DNA of 64,000 nucleotides from DATKPE01 sp035524335 (GTDB lineage Bacteria > Bacteroidota > Ignavibacteria > UBA10030 > SZUA-254): positions 47,303 to 111,302 of the forward strand of contig DATKPE010000033.1 in NCBI GenBank assembly GCA_035524335.1, in the 5' to 3' direction. Under the pieces are notes generated by a model. That model was not told the origin of the DNA, did no database searches, and was given only the letters and a program-made list of their open reading frames with translations. Each line of letters opens with the position of its first letter. Positions within the stretch are counted from its first letter, which is position 1. Made by a program: the position numbers and the translations under genes. Of this stretch, positions 27,360-36,565 are shown piece by piece.

Positions 27360-28577
27360 ATGGCAGGGCCCCGATCCGCCAATATCAAGCTGATTCTCCT
27401 CATCGCCGCGGTGATCATCGTGGTGGCGACGCTCCTCTACACGAGAATCCTCGTCAACGAACTTCTCGAGCGTGAACGGGAAGTCGCCGACATCTATGCG
27501 AAATCGATCGAATTCGTTGCCAACCGGCCGGCGGAAAAATCCGGCGAACAATCGGATTACAGTTTTATCTTCGATGAGATGATCCGGACGATCGATTTTC
27601 CGGTCGTCCTCTCGGACCCGGGCAATTCCCCGCTCGCTCCGTATTATACCAGCGCCAAGAACGTCCAGTTCGACACCACCCTCTCCCCCGATCAGCAGAG
27701 GGAATATCTCGCGGGCGTGATCAGGGAGCTGGACATGGTCAATCAGCCGATCAGGGTCATGCTCCAGGATACCGTGCTCGTCAGTTATGTCCACTACGGC
27801 AATTCCCGCCTCATCACCCGCCTCCGGTGGCTTCCCTACATCGAAATCGCCGTGGCCGGCATGTTCATCATTCTGGGATACGTCGGGTTCAGCTATATCA
27901 AGCGGAACGAGCAGAGCAACATCTGGGTGGGAATGTCGAAGGAAACCGCCCATCAGCTCGGGACGCCTATCTCGAGCCTCCTCGGATGGGTCGAGATCAT
28001 CAAGGGGATGGAACACGACCGGTCGAAGCTCATTCCGACCATCGAGGAAATGGAACGGGACATCCAGCGTCTCCAGCGCGTGTCCGACAGATTTTCCAAG
28101 ATCGGTTCACGACCGAGTCTCCGGGAGGAGGATCTGGACGAACTGATCGGATCGACCATTCAGTATTTCAAAACACGGCTTCCCTCCCGTTACGGCGAGG
28201 GACGGCAGATCGATATCGTGATCGAGGAATCGTCCCATCCCAAAGCGCTCGTCAACAGGGAACTGTTCGGCTGGGTGATCGAAAATCTGATCCGCAACGC
28301 CGTCGATGCATTCGAGGAAGGGAAGGGAAAGATTTCCTTCTCCCTCGCCGACCGCGGCGCGGAGGTGGTCATCGACGTCCGGGATACGGGAAAGGGAATC
28401 GATAAATCGCTCCGGAGGGACATCTTCCGCCCCGGGTTCAGCACGAAACAGCGCGGCTGGGGTCTCGGGCTCAGCCTTTCAAAACGGATCATCGAATCGT
28501 ACCACAAGGGGAAAATTTTCGTCAAGGAAAGCAGGACCGGAAAAGGGACCACTTTCCGGATCCGCCTCCCGAAGTAA
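27360..28577 (+). CDS. membrane sensor histidine kinase, orphan
   Basis: A 405-residue kinase with TM1 (about 10-28), a short extracytoplasmic region (about 30-157) and TM2 (158-180). The H-box reads KETAHQLGTPISS with His198, a variant common in Bacteroidota-type kinases. The N-box ENLIRNAVDAF and G-boxes DTGKGI and GLGLSLSKRI follow, ending in TTFRIRLPK. No HAMP domain is evident between TM2 and the H-box. It starts with ATG at 27360 (GTG at 27351 is an alternative that overlaps the purA stop). No response regulator is adjacent, so its partner must be encoded elsewhere; the purA linkage gives no clear hint of the signal. Confidence 0.92.
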   Translation: MAGPRSANIKLILLIAAVIIVVATLLYTRILVNELLEREREVADIYAKSIEFVANRPAEKSGEQSDYSFIFDEMIRTIDFPVVLSDPGNSPLAPYYTSAKNVQFDTTLSPDQQREYLAGVIRELDMVNQPIRVMLQDTVLVSYVHYGNSRLITRLRWLPYIEIAVAGMFIILGYVGFSYIKRNEQSNIWVGMSKETAHQLGTPISSLLGWVEIIKGMEHDRSKLIPTIEEMERDIQRLQRVSDRFSKIGSRPSLREEDLDELIGSTIQYFKTRLPSRYGEGRQIDIVIEESSHPKALVNRELFGWVIENLIRNAVDAFEEGKGKISFSLADRGAEVVIDVRDTGKGIDKSLRRDIFRPGFSTKQRGWGLGLSLSKRIIESYHKGKIFVKESRTGKGTTFRIRLPK

Positions 28578-28586
28578 CCCCGGCCG

Positions 28587-30668
28587 TCAGGGAACCGGTA
28601 CGACCAGATCCGGATCGGTCTCCTCCCACGTGCCGGAGAGGATCTCCTCCCGCCCCCGCAGAACCGTCCACGACGCCTCATACGGAAGAAGCTCCGGATT
28701 CGACCGAGCGCCGGCAGGCGCGATCCAGACGATCATTCCGTCCGCCAGATACGGATTTTCGATCGCCTGAACGAGCGTGAGCGAGCTGTCGGCGACCGTT
28801 TCCCCGCCGGCAGTCACCGAATCGCCGGAGACCCGGAACGGAAATTTATCCAACAGCCGTCCGACCGCCGAGTTTTCATCCGCCCGCCCGTAGAGGAGAA
28901 CATCGTCCCGCTGAAGATCCGCGAGGGTGGCCTGCCGGTCGCTGACGACCGTTACGGACCATCCGCTCCTGTCCATTTCCGAGGAATCGCGACGTGCAAG
29001 CCCGGCCAGATGGCCCGACGGGTCAGTGGAACCGACGATCATCGTGCAGGACCCCGGATCGGACAGATCGCTGATTTTCACCGGCATTTTCTGATACTTC
29101 AGGAGCACGCCGGAAGGATCGGCAATGACCCGGCGCGGTCTGCGCGGGGTAACGAGGGAAAACGGAACATCATTCCGGTAGACGCCGGTTGAATCCTCTC
29201 CGAGCCAGACGGTGCACCTGCCGGTTCCGGCCGCCGAATCGCACCCGATTTCGACCGGTGAGGTGAATTTTTCATAACCGACAATTCTGACCCTTCCGCG
29301 CGTCGTCCATCCCCCGCCCGAGGCCGCCGTCCTGACATTATAGAGTCTGAACCGCGGAATTCCGCCGCCGCCGGTCCACTGATCAAAAAACCACCTGAGC
29401 TTTTTCCCCGAAATCTCCTCCGCGAGCCGTTCAAAATCATCCTGGCTCGTCTCCTTCAGGCGGAATCTGACTGCCCATTCATGATAGAGCCGGAAGAAGG
29501 CGCTGTCGCCGATGATTTTCCGGAGCATGGAATGGACGAAACTCGATTTCAGATAATGCGTCGGCAGGGCCCGGAGATCGATTTTCCGCCGGAGCGGAAG
29601 ATCCTGATGGCGGGCGATACGGCGGAGAAGCGATCGGAGGAGGGGGTGATGCTGAAGCGAATCGCGGACCGAGAGGGTTCCCTGTAGCTCACCGTACAGG
29701 AGAGCCGAATACTCGCACATTCCCTCGCTGAGAAGCGCGGCGTCGGTATCATCGATGAACACCGTCATCGGCCACCATTGATGGGCGATTTCGTGCGGGA
29801 GGACCGCCTCGACCCGGTCGAAACGGGAAGCGGCATGCAGTGCCCGGTGTTTGACGAGAATCATGCCGGGTACCGCGATCGCGAGCACGCCGCGCCCGGC
29901 GATCCAGTCTTCCACCTCGACAATGGTAAGACGGGGAAACCGGTAGGGGGTAAACATTGACCCGTAGACGCGGAGGATATCACGGGCACGTTCTGCGATG
30001 CCCTTTCCGCGGGCGGAATCGTCCGGCATGAGCGCCACCGTGACGCCGGAATCGGCATATTCACTGCGGCGGCCTGCACAGATCCAGCCGAGAACCGGCG
30101 CCACAGAATCCAGACGGTATGTCGTGACGAGAGAATCCGCCGTACTACGCCGGGCCGCCGGTTCACCCGGGGCATAGACCTGCCATCCGGCGGGAACTTC
30201 GACCGAGGTGACCGTTTCTCCGATCGTCCGGGATCCCCCGGGAAGGATTTCCTCGCTCCGGAGCGCGGCTTCTTCGGAGCCGATGCGCGAAAATTCAGAA
30301 TGGGGGTCGATGGTCCCCGAATAGGAGATGGCGGCCGTCAGCACGGTTTCCGCCGGACAGCGAAGGAGGACAAGATGTTCTCCCCGCCGGCTGAAGGGCA
30401 CCGGACGACCGTTGATCTGAACCGCCGCCACCTCATAGCGGGGGAGGAGGAACAGATCGATCGAATCGGCCCCGGGCTGAGGTCGTCTGAGAAGAAGCGT
30501 ATCTTCCGCCGTAAATCCGGCCTGGCCCGGGAAGATCCGGAGGAAGCAGTGCTGGCGGATGAATTCAACCGCCTCTCCGGAACCGGCGCGTGCCGGGAGA
30601 GCGGCGGCGAGAAGCACGGCCAGTATCGCTGTGCGGCGGAGTATCAGATGTCGGATCGCAGAACGCAC
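28587..30668 (-). CDS. M1-family-like metallopeptidase, exported
   Basis: A 693-residue exported protein. A signal peptide is visible (AVLLAAALPARAG). The zinc motif HEIAHQWW lies near residue 290, with the downstream SEGMCEY Glu, as in M1 gluzincins. The exopeptidase motif G-x-M-E-N is not recognisable; the equivalent region reads IAVPGMI, so classical aminopeptidase activity is doubtful. The C-terminal part (about 450-690) resembles the tail of M1-like proteins with extra beta domains. Translation probably starts with GTG at 30668, no Shine-Dalgarno sequence being visible. It is the last gene of a three-gene minus-strand operon with two small membrane proteins, and it converges on the kinase gene. 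Confidence 0.8.
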   Translation of the reverse strand: MRSAIRHLILRRTAILAVLLAAALPARAGSGEAVEFIRQHCFLRIFPGQAGFTAEDTLLLRRPQPGADSIDLFLLPRYEVAAVQINGRPVPFSRRGEHLVLLRCPAETVLTAAISYSGTIDPHSEFSRIGSEEAALRSEEILPGGSRTIGETVTSVEVPAGWQVYAPGEPAARRSTADSLVTTYRLDSVAPVLGWICAGRRSEYADSGVTVALMPDDSARGKGIAERARDILRVYGSMFTPYRFPRLTIVEVEDWIAGRGVLAIAVPGMILVKHRALHAASRFDRVEAVLPHEIAHQWWPMTVFIDDTDAALLSEGMCEYSALLYGELQGTLSVRDSLQHHPLLRSLLRRIARHQDLPLRRKIDLRALPTHYLKSSFVHSMLRKIIGDSAFFRLYHEWAVRFRLKETSQDDFERLAEEISGKKLRWFFDQWTGGGGIPRFRLYNVRTAASGGGWTTRGRVRIVGYEKFTSPVEIGCDSAAGTGRCTVWLGEDSTGVYRNDVPFSLVTPRRPRRVIADPSGVLLKYQKMPVKISDLSDPGSCTMIVGSTDPSGHLAGLARRDSSEMDRSGWSVTVVSDRQATLADLQRDDVLLYGRADENSAVGRLLDKFPFRVSGDSVTAGGETVADSSLTLVQAIENPYLADGMIVWIAPAGARSNPELLPYEASWTVLRGREEILSGTWEETDPDLVVPVP

Positions 30669-30678
30669 ACGATGATGG

Positions 30679-31203
30679 TCAGACCGAAGCCGCGGGCGGC
30701 GGCGGGGGCATCGGGGTCAGACCCTTCGGTTTGTAGACGCTGTAACCGATGAGACCGCCCAGGAGACCGAAACCGCCGAACAGCACGACGGAAAAGACCA
30801 GGTTTTTCACGAACTTGACGACCGTGAGCTCCTCGGCGAGCGATTCCTCGATCTTCCGGAGAGCCTCTTCGGGGATCTTGATGCTGGAATTCCGCAGGAA
30901 GTCGATGACGAATTTCCCCGCGACGTCGCCGAGCATGGCGGTAATCACTGCGCTGACGGTCGCGGCGATAACGGCTCCTATCACCCCGGCCAGAAAACCG
31001 GCCAGGAGACAATCGGATGAGGTGAAGCCCGGATCGCCGGGGGGAAAATTGTCGTGATAGAATTTTGCTGTCAGAAATCCGCCAAACAGAATACCGGCAC
31101 AGCAGAAGCAGTTGACGAAGCTGACGAAGGGAATCGACGAAATTGCGCCGATCACGATGCCGCCGTACAGCACCGGCATCTTCATATCGGGTTTTTCATT
31201 CAT
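30679..31203 (-). CDS. four-TM membrane protein, unknown function
   Basis: A 174-residue integral membrane protein. The start at 31203 is strongly supported by AAGGAG upstream. Hydrophobic segments lie at about 11-33, 36-50, 60-90 and 138-160. The cytoplasmic or periplasmic loop 95-135 is helical and charged (SIKIPEEALRKIEES). The tail is proline-rich (MPPPPPAASV). A cysteine cluster NCFCCAG near residue 31 is notable. It resembles Bacteroidota/Chlorobiota proteins annotated only as hypothetical DUF-type membrane proteins. It overlaps the upstream DUF2085 gene by 8 bp and is followed by the M1-like gene after 10 bp. Confidence 0.8.
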   Translation of the reverse strand: MNEKPDMKMPVLYGGIVIGAISSIPFVSFVNCFCCAGILFGGFLTAKFYHDNFPPGDPGFTSSDCLLAGFLAGVIGAVIAATVSAVITAMLGDVAGKFVIDFLRNSSIKIPEEALRKIEESLAEELTVVKFVKNLVFSVVLFGGFGLLGGLIGYSVYKPKGLTPMPPPPPAASV

Positions 31204-31684
31204 GGGTGCTCCTTGGTTCATGGATACGCGGTGTGAAGAGGCCTGCGATCGCGTTCATCGCATCGGGAAGAAGGACAAAGCCGGCCGTGAGGCCGAAGAG
31301 CGCTCCGGTGAACGTTCTGGTCAGCACGCCGGCCTCGTGGAGACCGGTCAGGTCGGCGGCAACGTCGATGAGCATCGGGGAGACGCCGATGAGCCAGAAC
31401 GGCAGTGTGCTCCGAGGGCGGACCGGGGGCACGAAGGGAGCGGCGATCAATGCCGCGAAAAAACCGGCATAGACGGCCGTACAGCGGATGCAGACCGCGA
31501 AGGGGTGTCCGGTGAGAAAAAACGACCTTGCGGCGTCCTGGTGGCAGACCGGACGGAAGAAGCGGTAGATGTCGGCCGCCGCCGGCACTCCCCATGCCGC
31601 CAGGACCGGAGCCGCGATGATCAGTGCGCACCAGAGGGCGGCGGCGAAAAGGAGACCTGCATATATCAGTGGACGGGATTGCAT
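31196..31684 (-). CDS. DUF2085 membrane protein
   Basis: A 162-residue membrane protein with the DUF2085 hallmark: a PVCHQDAARSFFL-type segment followed by FAVCIRCTAVY, in which His and Cys residues may bind a metal or heme. The ATG at 31684 is chosen because it directly precedes the first TM; upstream frame is low-complexity. About four TM segments are visible. Function is not established for this family. It heads the small operon of two membrane proteins and the M1-like peptidase, and diverges from the agmatinase gene. Confidence 0.85.
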   Translation of the reverse strand: MQSRPLIYAGLLFAAALWCALIIAAPVLAAWGVPAAADIYRFFRPVCHQDAARSFFLTGHPFAVCIRCTAVYAGFFAALIAAPFVPPVRPRSTLPFWLIGVSPMLIDVAADLTGLHEAGVLTRTFTGALFGLTAGFVLLPDAMNAIAGLFTPRIHEPRSTHE

Positions 31685-31727
31685 CGGGGTAAAGTAGCAG
31701 AAAATGGTTATATAATCAAGGACGGAA

Positions 31728-31756
31728 TTGAAAAAGAAGGAGGAATCAGGTATATT
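31728..31756 (+). promoter_or_regulatory. sigma70-like promoter of the agmatinase gene
   Basis: TTGAAA (31728-31733), a 17-bp spacer and TATATT (31751-31756) on the plus strand, giving a leader of about 85 nt before the ATG at 31849. Confidence 0.6.
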
Positions 31757-31848
31757 CAAATCGTTTCCGGAGACCGCAGGGGCGGGAAGCGGATTTCCCT
31801 CCCTGCCCCGTCGCCGATTCTCACAGTTCGTCACCCAGGAATGCGTTC

Positions 31849-32745
31849 ATGAAAACACTCGGCATCGCAAAAAACTATCTCGGTATAGAAGATGAATATT
31901 CCGGCTACGCCGGCTCGCGGGTGGTCGTCCTTCCGGTCCCCTATGAGCAGACCGTCAGCTACGGCGGCGGCGCCAGGCGGGGTCCGGGCGCCATCCTCGA
32001 CGCATCCCACTACGTCGAATTCTACGATGAGGAAACGGGCCGGGAGGTCTACCGCCAGCTCGGCATCGCCACGCTCGCCCCGATGACGTTTCCGGCGAAA
32101 CAGCAGGAGAGCTCGCTGGAAAAAATCTACCGCACCGTCAGCGATCTCCTGCACGATAAAAAATTTGTCGTTGCCCTCGGGGGGGAACATACCATCTCGC
32201 AGGCCACGGTTGCCGCCTGCGCCGAACGGTTCAGAAATCTCTCGGTCCTCCAGATCGACGCGCATTCCGATCTGAGGGCGGAATATCAGGGGAACAAATT
32301 CAGCCACGCGTCGGTGATGGCCCGTATCGCGGAGTTCATCGATCCCCGCCGAATCGTTCAGGTCGGGATCCGGGCCCAGTGTATCGAGGAAGCGGACTAT
32401 ATCCGGCGGAGCGGCATTCACACCTTCTACGCCCATGAGATCAGAGGGGGAACCTACTCGAAAATCGTGAAGGACTGGGACGACCTGGCGGTCGAAAAAC
32501 TGACCGATCATGTCTATGTCACGTTTGACGTCGACGGCCTCGATCCGTCGATCATGCCCTCCACCGGAACGCCCGAACCGAACGGCCTCTTCTGGCATGA
32601 GACGATGAAACTCCTCCGCAAGGTCGGCAAACGGAGGCATGTCGTCGGCTGTGATATCGTCGAGCTCGCCCCGATCCCGCGCCTGCATCACGCCGATCTC
32701 GCCGCGGCGAAGATCGTCTCGAAAATGATCAACTATTTCTGCTGA
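31849..32745 (+). CDS. speB: agmatinase / ureohydrolase (SpeB-type)
   Basis: A 298-residue enzyme of the arginase-agmatinase family. It contains the dinuclear manganese motifs: GGEHTIS, the DAHSDLR segment, and FDVDGLDPS, in the proper order, and ends in a typical helix. Agmatinases hydrolyse agmatine to putrescine and urea; arginase or formiminoglutamase activity cannot be excluded, but the overall length and the GGEHTIS and SHASVM segments fit the agmatinase branch. The start has AGGA upstream. No arginine decarboxylase gene lies near. Confidence 0.9.
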   Translation: MKTLGIAKNYLGIEDEYSGYAGSRVVVLPVPYEQTVSYGGGARRGPGAILDASHYVEFYDEETGREVYRQLGIATLAPMTFPAKQQESSLEKIYRTVSDLLHDKKFVVALGGEHTISQATVAACAERFRNLSVLQIDAHSDLRAEYQGNKFSHASVMARIAEFIDPRRIVQVGIRAQCIEEADYIRRSGIHTFYAHEIRGGTYSKIVKDWDDLAVEKLTDHVYVTFDVDGLDPSIMPSTGTPEPNGLFWHETMKLLRKVGKRRHVVGCDIVELAPIPRLHHADLAAAKIVSKMINYFC

Positions 32746-32772
32746 GACCGTTCCCCAACCTCACCTCCGACC

Positions 32773-34758
32773 ATGGCAACAACCGCCCCGACAGCCCTCA
32801 CGCTTGAACGCGTGGGACCGGCCCGGGTGGTCCGTCTGACCGCCGACGGATTCGACCGGCTCACTCCGAAGGAAAAAATATTCTGCTATTACCTCTCGCA
32901 GGCGGCGATCGCCGGCCGGGATATCGCCGTCGACCAGCACCACCCCGACGCCCTCGAACTGAGGGACCTTCTGGAGGAACTCTTCACCCATCCCGCCGGG
33001 ATCGATCCGGACGTTTTCCGGGCGGTCGGGAACTACCTCAGGCTCTTCTGGATCAACAACGGCTTTTACGACACTCTGACGTCGGCAAAATTCCTGCTGG
33101 AGTGCACCTTCGGGGATTTACAGAAGGCATGCCGCGCGGCTGTGTCAGGCGGCGCACGCTTCAACCCTTCGAATGACCATCTGGATCAGACCCTCGAACG
33201 GTTCCGTCACCACCTGTTCGATCCGGAATTCGACCGGCAGATGACGAATAAATCGCCGGGAGAGGACTGGATCAGGGGAAGCGGAGTGAATTTCTACGGC
33301 CGGGGGATCACGGCGGACGAGGTCTCCGCGTGGGCTGACCGGGGCGGCGAACAGCATCCGCTCAACGCCTCGGTTCTCCGGAAGAACGGACGTCTGTACG
33401 AGGAAGTGTGGCGTGCAGGCTCCGCCGATGTGCCGCCGGGGCGGTATGCGAGGGAACTTTCCGCCGTCATCGGCTGTCTCGAACAAGCTCTCCCCTATGC
33501 GGCATCTGAACGGCAGGCGCAATCGATCCGCCTCCTCATCCGCTTCTTCCAGACCGGCGATCAGGACGATTTCCGGAAATACAACATCCATTGGATCACG
33601 GACGATTCCCCGGTCGATTTCATCTTCGGATTCATCGAGGTTTACATCGACCCCCGGAGCAGAAAGGGCGAATGGGAATCGTCGGTGCTGTACACCGATC
33701 CCGGACAGACGGCCCTGATGCAGGGCATCGCATCGAGGGCACAGTATTTTGAAGACCGGGCTCCATGGGCGGAAGAGTACAGAAAACATGCGCACACCAT
33801 TCCGCTCGCCCGCGCGGTGGACGCGCTGTTCCAGACCGGCGGCACCGGGCCCATCTCGCCGATCGGCATCAATCTTCCCAACGAACAGTCGATCCGGCAG
33901 GCGTTTGGGAGCAAGAGCGTGCTTCTGAGGAACGTGGCAGACATCACCACGCTTGCGAACGGTCGGGCGATCCTGAACGAATTTGCCTTCGATCGCGAGG
34001 AGATCGGGGAGGATGACCGGTACGGAATACGCGCCGGTCATCTTCACACCGCACTTCATGAAATTGCCGGGCACGGATCGGGAAAAGTGAGTGCGCGTCT
34101 GGAGGAAAAGGACCCGTCCCATATTTTCCCGGGACTGTACAGCACGCTCGAAGAGACCCGGGCCGATCTCGTCGCGCTCTGGCATGCCTGGGATCCGGAA
34201 CTCATCGCGATCGGTGTCGCCAAAGACCGGGAAGAGCTGGAGGGCATCGCGAAAACGATGTACCGGCAGGCGATCCTGGCCGCGCTCACCCAGCTCCGCC
34301 GCATAGGGAAAAGCGAACGGCTCGAGGAGGATCACATGAGGAACCGCCAGCTCATCGCGCACTACATCATGGCAAATTCCCGTGCGGTGGAAACTGTGCG
34401 GCGGAACGTAAAAACGTACTATCACATTGTCGACTTCGCAGAGGCGCGGAAGTGTGCCGGCAGGCTTCTTGCGGAGGTCATGCGGATCAAGGCGGAGGGC
34501 GATCTGGACGCATGCAGAACGCTGACAGAACAGTACGGCACGTCCGTCGACCTTCGGCTGAGGGACGAGGTACAGATACGGGCGGAGGGACTCGACGTGG
34601 CTTCCTATTGTGCCTTCGTCCAGCCGGAGCTCCGGCCGGTGCGCGACGCGGCCGGATCGATCACCGGCGTCGAGCTCGGATACCCGGAGAGCCTCGCCGA
34701 GCAGATGCTGGGGTTTTCCCGTTTCACAAGTGCGTTGAGGAAACACGCGGGCGGGTGA
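32773..34758 (+). CDS. dipeptidyl-peptidase III-like metallopeptidase (M49)
   Basis: A 661-residue cytosolic-type protein without a signal peptide. The M49 zinc motif HEIAGH (HExxGH) lies near residues 429-434, followed by the second M49 signature EETRAD (EECRAD in eukaryotes), whose Glu is a zinc ligand. DPP III removes N-terminal dipeptides from short peptides. An NGFYD segment is visible in the N-terminal lobe. It follows agmatinase by 27 bp and may share its transcript. Start at the ATG encoding MATTAPT; no strong Shine-Dalgarno sequence is present. Bacterial M49 enzymes are known from Bacteroidota. Confidence 0.92.
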   Translation: MATTAPTALTLERVGPARVVRLTADGFDRLTPKEKIFCYYLSQAAIAGRDIAVDQHHPDALELRDLLEELFTHPAGIDPDVFRAVGNYLRLFWINNGFYDTLTSAKFLLECTFGDLQKACRAAVSGGARFNPSNDHLDQTLERFRHHLFDPEFDRQMTNKSPGEDWIRGSGVNFYGRGITADEVSAWADRGGEQHPLNASVLRKNGRLYEEVWRAGSADVPPGRYARELSAVIGCLEQALPYAASERQAQSIRLLIRFFQTGDQDDFRKYNIHWITDDSPVDFIFGFIEVYIDPRSRKGEWESSVLYTDPGQTALMQGIASRAQYFEDRAPWAEEYRKHAHTIPLARAVDALFQTGGTGPISPIGINLPNEQSIRQAFGSKSVLLRNVADITTLANGRAILNEFAFDREEIGEDDRYGIRAGHLHTALHEIAGHGSGKVSARLEEKDPSHIFPGLYSTLEETRADLVALWHAWDPELIAIGVAKDREELEGIAKTMYRQAILAALTQLRRIGKSERLEEDHMRNRQLIAHYIMANSRAVETVRRNVKTYYHIVDFAEARKCAGRLLAEVMRIKAEGDLDACRTLTEQYGTSVDLRLRDEVQIRAEGLDVASYCAFVQPELRPVRDAAGSITGVELGYPESLAEQMLGFSRFTSALRKHAGG

Positions 34759-34785
34759 GGATCCCGGGAGAGAGGGGACGGCAGG

Positions 34786-34814
34786 TTGCACAATCGCTCC
34801 GTTTTATGTACATT
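34786..34814 (+). promoter_or_regulatory. sigma70-like promoter of the phosphofructokinase gene
   Basis: TTGCAC (34786-34791), a 17-bp spacer and TACATT (34809-34814). The predicted start near 34821 leaves a 40-nt leader before the ATG at 34863. panD may share this transcript. Confidence 0.6.
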
Positions 34815-34862
34815 TAAACTGCAAGCAACCATTCTTCACTTTCTCACGAGTATAAAAGAACT

Positions 34863-36020
34863 ATGCGTATCGGCATCCTGACCGGGGGCGGTGATGTCCC
34901 CGGCCTCAATCCATGCATAAAAGCCGCAGTCACCAGGGCATCGGAAGACGGGCATGAAATTATCGGCGTGCGGCGGGGCTGGGGCGGCCTGCTGAGGTAC
35001 AATCCCGACGATCCCTCGTCGCAGACAGAGCACATCATTCCGCTGAACCGGGTGAACACCCGGACGATTGACCGGACGGGCGGGACCTATCTGCACACCT
35101 CGCGGACGAATCCCGGCAAGGTGAAACCGAAGGAGCTTCCGGATTTTCTGAAGGAGGCGTTCCCCCCGCAGGGAAAGGATCAGCCGATCGATTGCACGAA
35201 GCACGTTCTGCGGGTGCTCGAACAGCTGAAGATCGACGCCCTGATCGCGATCGGGGGCGATGACACGCTGAGCTATGCCGTACGGCTTCACAAGGAGAAT
35301 TTTCCGATGGTCTGCATTCCGAAGACCATGGACAACGATGTCTACGGCACGGATTACTGCATCGGGTTTTCGACGGCGGTCACGCGGAGCGTGGAATTCA
35401 TTCATGCCCTGCGGACGCCGACGGGGTCGCACGAGCGGATCTGCGTCGTCGAGCTGTTCGGCCGCTACTCCGGTGAGACGTCGCTGATATCGGCCTATCT
35501 GGCGGGGGTCGACCGCGCGGTGATATCGGAAATCGATTTCGACGTCCAGCGTCTCGTCGATTTTCTCGTCGAGGACCGGAACCACAATCCGAGCAACTAT
35601 TCGATCATGACCATTTCGGAAGGGGCAAAGCCGATCGGCGGGGAAATGATGATGATGGGCGAAGCGGACGCCTACGGTCACAAGAAACTGCGCGGCATCG
35701 GCGATTTCATCAGTCAGGAAATCGAAAAACGCTCGGGGACGAAAACCATTTTCCAGCCTCTCGCCTATCTCATGCGGAGCGGCGCTCCGGACGCGCTTGA
35801 TCTGATGGTTTCGACGAGCTACGGATATCTGGCGACGGATCTGCTGGTGAAAAAACAGACCGGCCGGATGGTCGCCCTGCGGGACGGAAAGTACACGACC
35901 GTCTCGGCCAATATCATCACCGAGGGGAAAAAACGCGTCGATGTCGACGAACTGTACGATAAGGAACGCTACCGTCCGAAAGTGGCTCACCTCCTCGGCA
36001 AACCGATGTTTCTCTACTGA
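34863..36020 (+). CDS. pfp: 6-phosphofructokinase, PPi-type by active-site residues
   Basis: A 385-residue phosphofructokinase family protein, the key glycolytic enzyme converting fructose-6-phosphate to the 1,6-bisphosphate. The N-terminal phosphate-binding GGGD motif is present. At positions that decide the phosphoryl donor, the protein has GGDD (residues 131-134) and PKTMDND (153-159). ATP-dependent enzymes have Gly at the last position of GGDG and Gly in PGTIDND, whereas Asp and Lys there are typical of PPi-dependent enzymes. I therefore call it PPi-dependent, which would make the step reversible; a mixed specificity cannot be excluded. It has its own promoter, with panD 18 bp downstream. 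Confidence 0.9.
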   Translation: MRIGILTGGGDVPGLNPCIKAAVTRASEDGHEIIGVRRGWGGLLRYNPDDPSSQTEHIIPLNRVNTRTIDRTGGTYLHTSRTNPGKVKPKELPDFLKEAFPPQGKDQPIDCTKHVLRVLEQLKIDALIAIGGDDTLSYAVRLHKENFPMVCIPKTMDNDVYGTDYCIGFSTAVTRSVEFIHALRTPTGSHERICVVELFGRYSGETSLISAYLAGVDRAVISEIDFDVQRLVDFLVEDRNHNPSNYSIMTISEGAKPIGGEMMMMGEADAYGHKKLRGIGDFISQEIEKRSGTKTIFQPLAYLMRSGAPDALDLMVSTSYGYLATDLLVKKQTGRMVALRDGKYTTVSANIITEGKKRVDVDELYDKERYRPKVAHLLGKPMFLY

Positions 36021-36038
36021 GCTCCTGCGAACCGCCAG

Positions 36039-36380
36039 ATGCGCGAATACCTGCACGGAAAAATCCACAGAGCCCGGGTGACCGAGGCCAGTCCGGATTA
36101 CATCGGCTCGATCACCATCGACGAAGACCTTCTGGAAAAAGCCGACCTCCGGGAACACCAGAAGGTTCTCGTCGCCAGTCTCAATTCGGGAAACCGGGTT
36201 GAGACCTACATCATCCGCGGTGTCCGCGGCTCGGGTCAGATCTGCATGAACGGCCCGGCCGCGCACCTGATCAATGTCGGCGATATCGTCGTCATCATGG
36301 GGTTCGAAATCACGGAAGAACCTCCGCCGCCCAACATCGTTCTCGTCGACGACGACAACAGATTCGTCCGCTATCTGTAA
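36039..36380 (+). CDS. panD: aspartate 1-decarboxylase
   Basis: A 113-residue pro-enzyme that makes beta-alanine for pantothenate and coenzyme A. The self-cleavage site is visible: YIGSITID, with Gly23-Ser24, where Ser24 becomes the pyruvoyl group (Gly24-Ser25 in Escherichia coli). Other expected elements are the N-terminal KIHRA segment with the active Lys, the NGPAAHLI segment and the GDIVVIM strand. It follows the phosphofructokinase gene by 18 bp and is followed by a terminator-like hairpin, so pfp-panD appears to be one transcription unit. Confidence 0.96.
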   Translation: MREYLHGKIHRARVTEASPDYIGSITIDEDLLEKADLREHQKVLVASLNSGNRVETYIIRGVRGSGQICMNGPAAHLINVGDIVVIMGFEITEEPPPPNIVLVDDDNRFVRYL

Positions 36381-36386
36381 CCCCCT

Positions 36387-36415
36387 GCCCTGCGGCCGCA
36401 TCCGGACCGCAGGGC
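36387..36415 (+). terminator. terminator-like hairpin after panD
   Basis: A perfect 9-bp stem (GCCCTGCGG at 36387-36395 with CCGCAGGGC at 36407-36415) and 11-nt loop starts 6 bp after the panD stop. There is no clear U-run downstream, so its strength as a Rho-independent terminator is uncertain. Confidence 0.45.
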
Positions 36416-36565
36416 TTCCATCGCCGGTTCTTTTCCATGACGCCATGTTCCGCTCTCTCTCCGCGGCCGGCGTCTCTTAACCCGACGGCACCGGCCCTCC
36501 CGGATGACGATGCAACAATCCCGCCATCCCCCCGTACCGGTAATATAGCCATTCACCCGGGAAGC

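Noticed and set aside
33145..36446. Two long minus-strand frames opposite the DPP III and phosphofructokinase genes
   Set aside because: Both are shadows of well-conserved enzymes.
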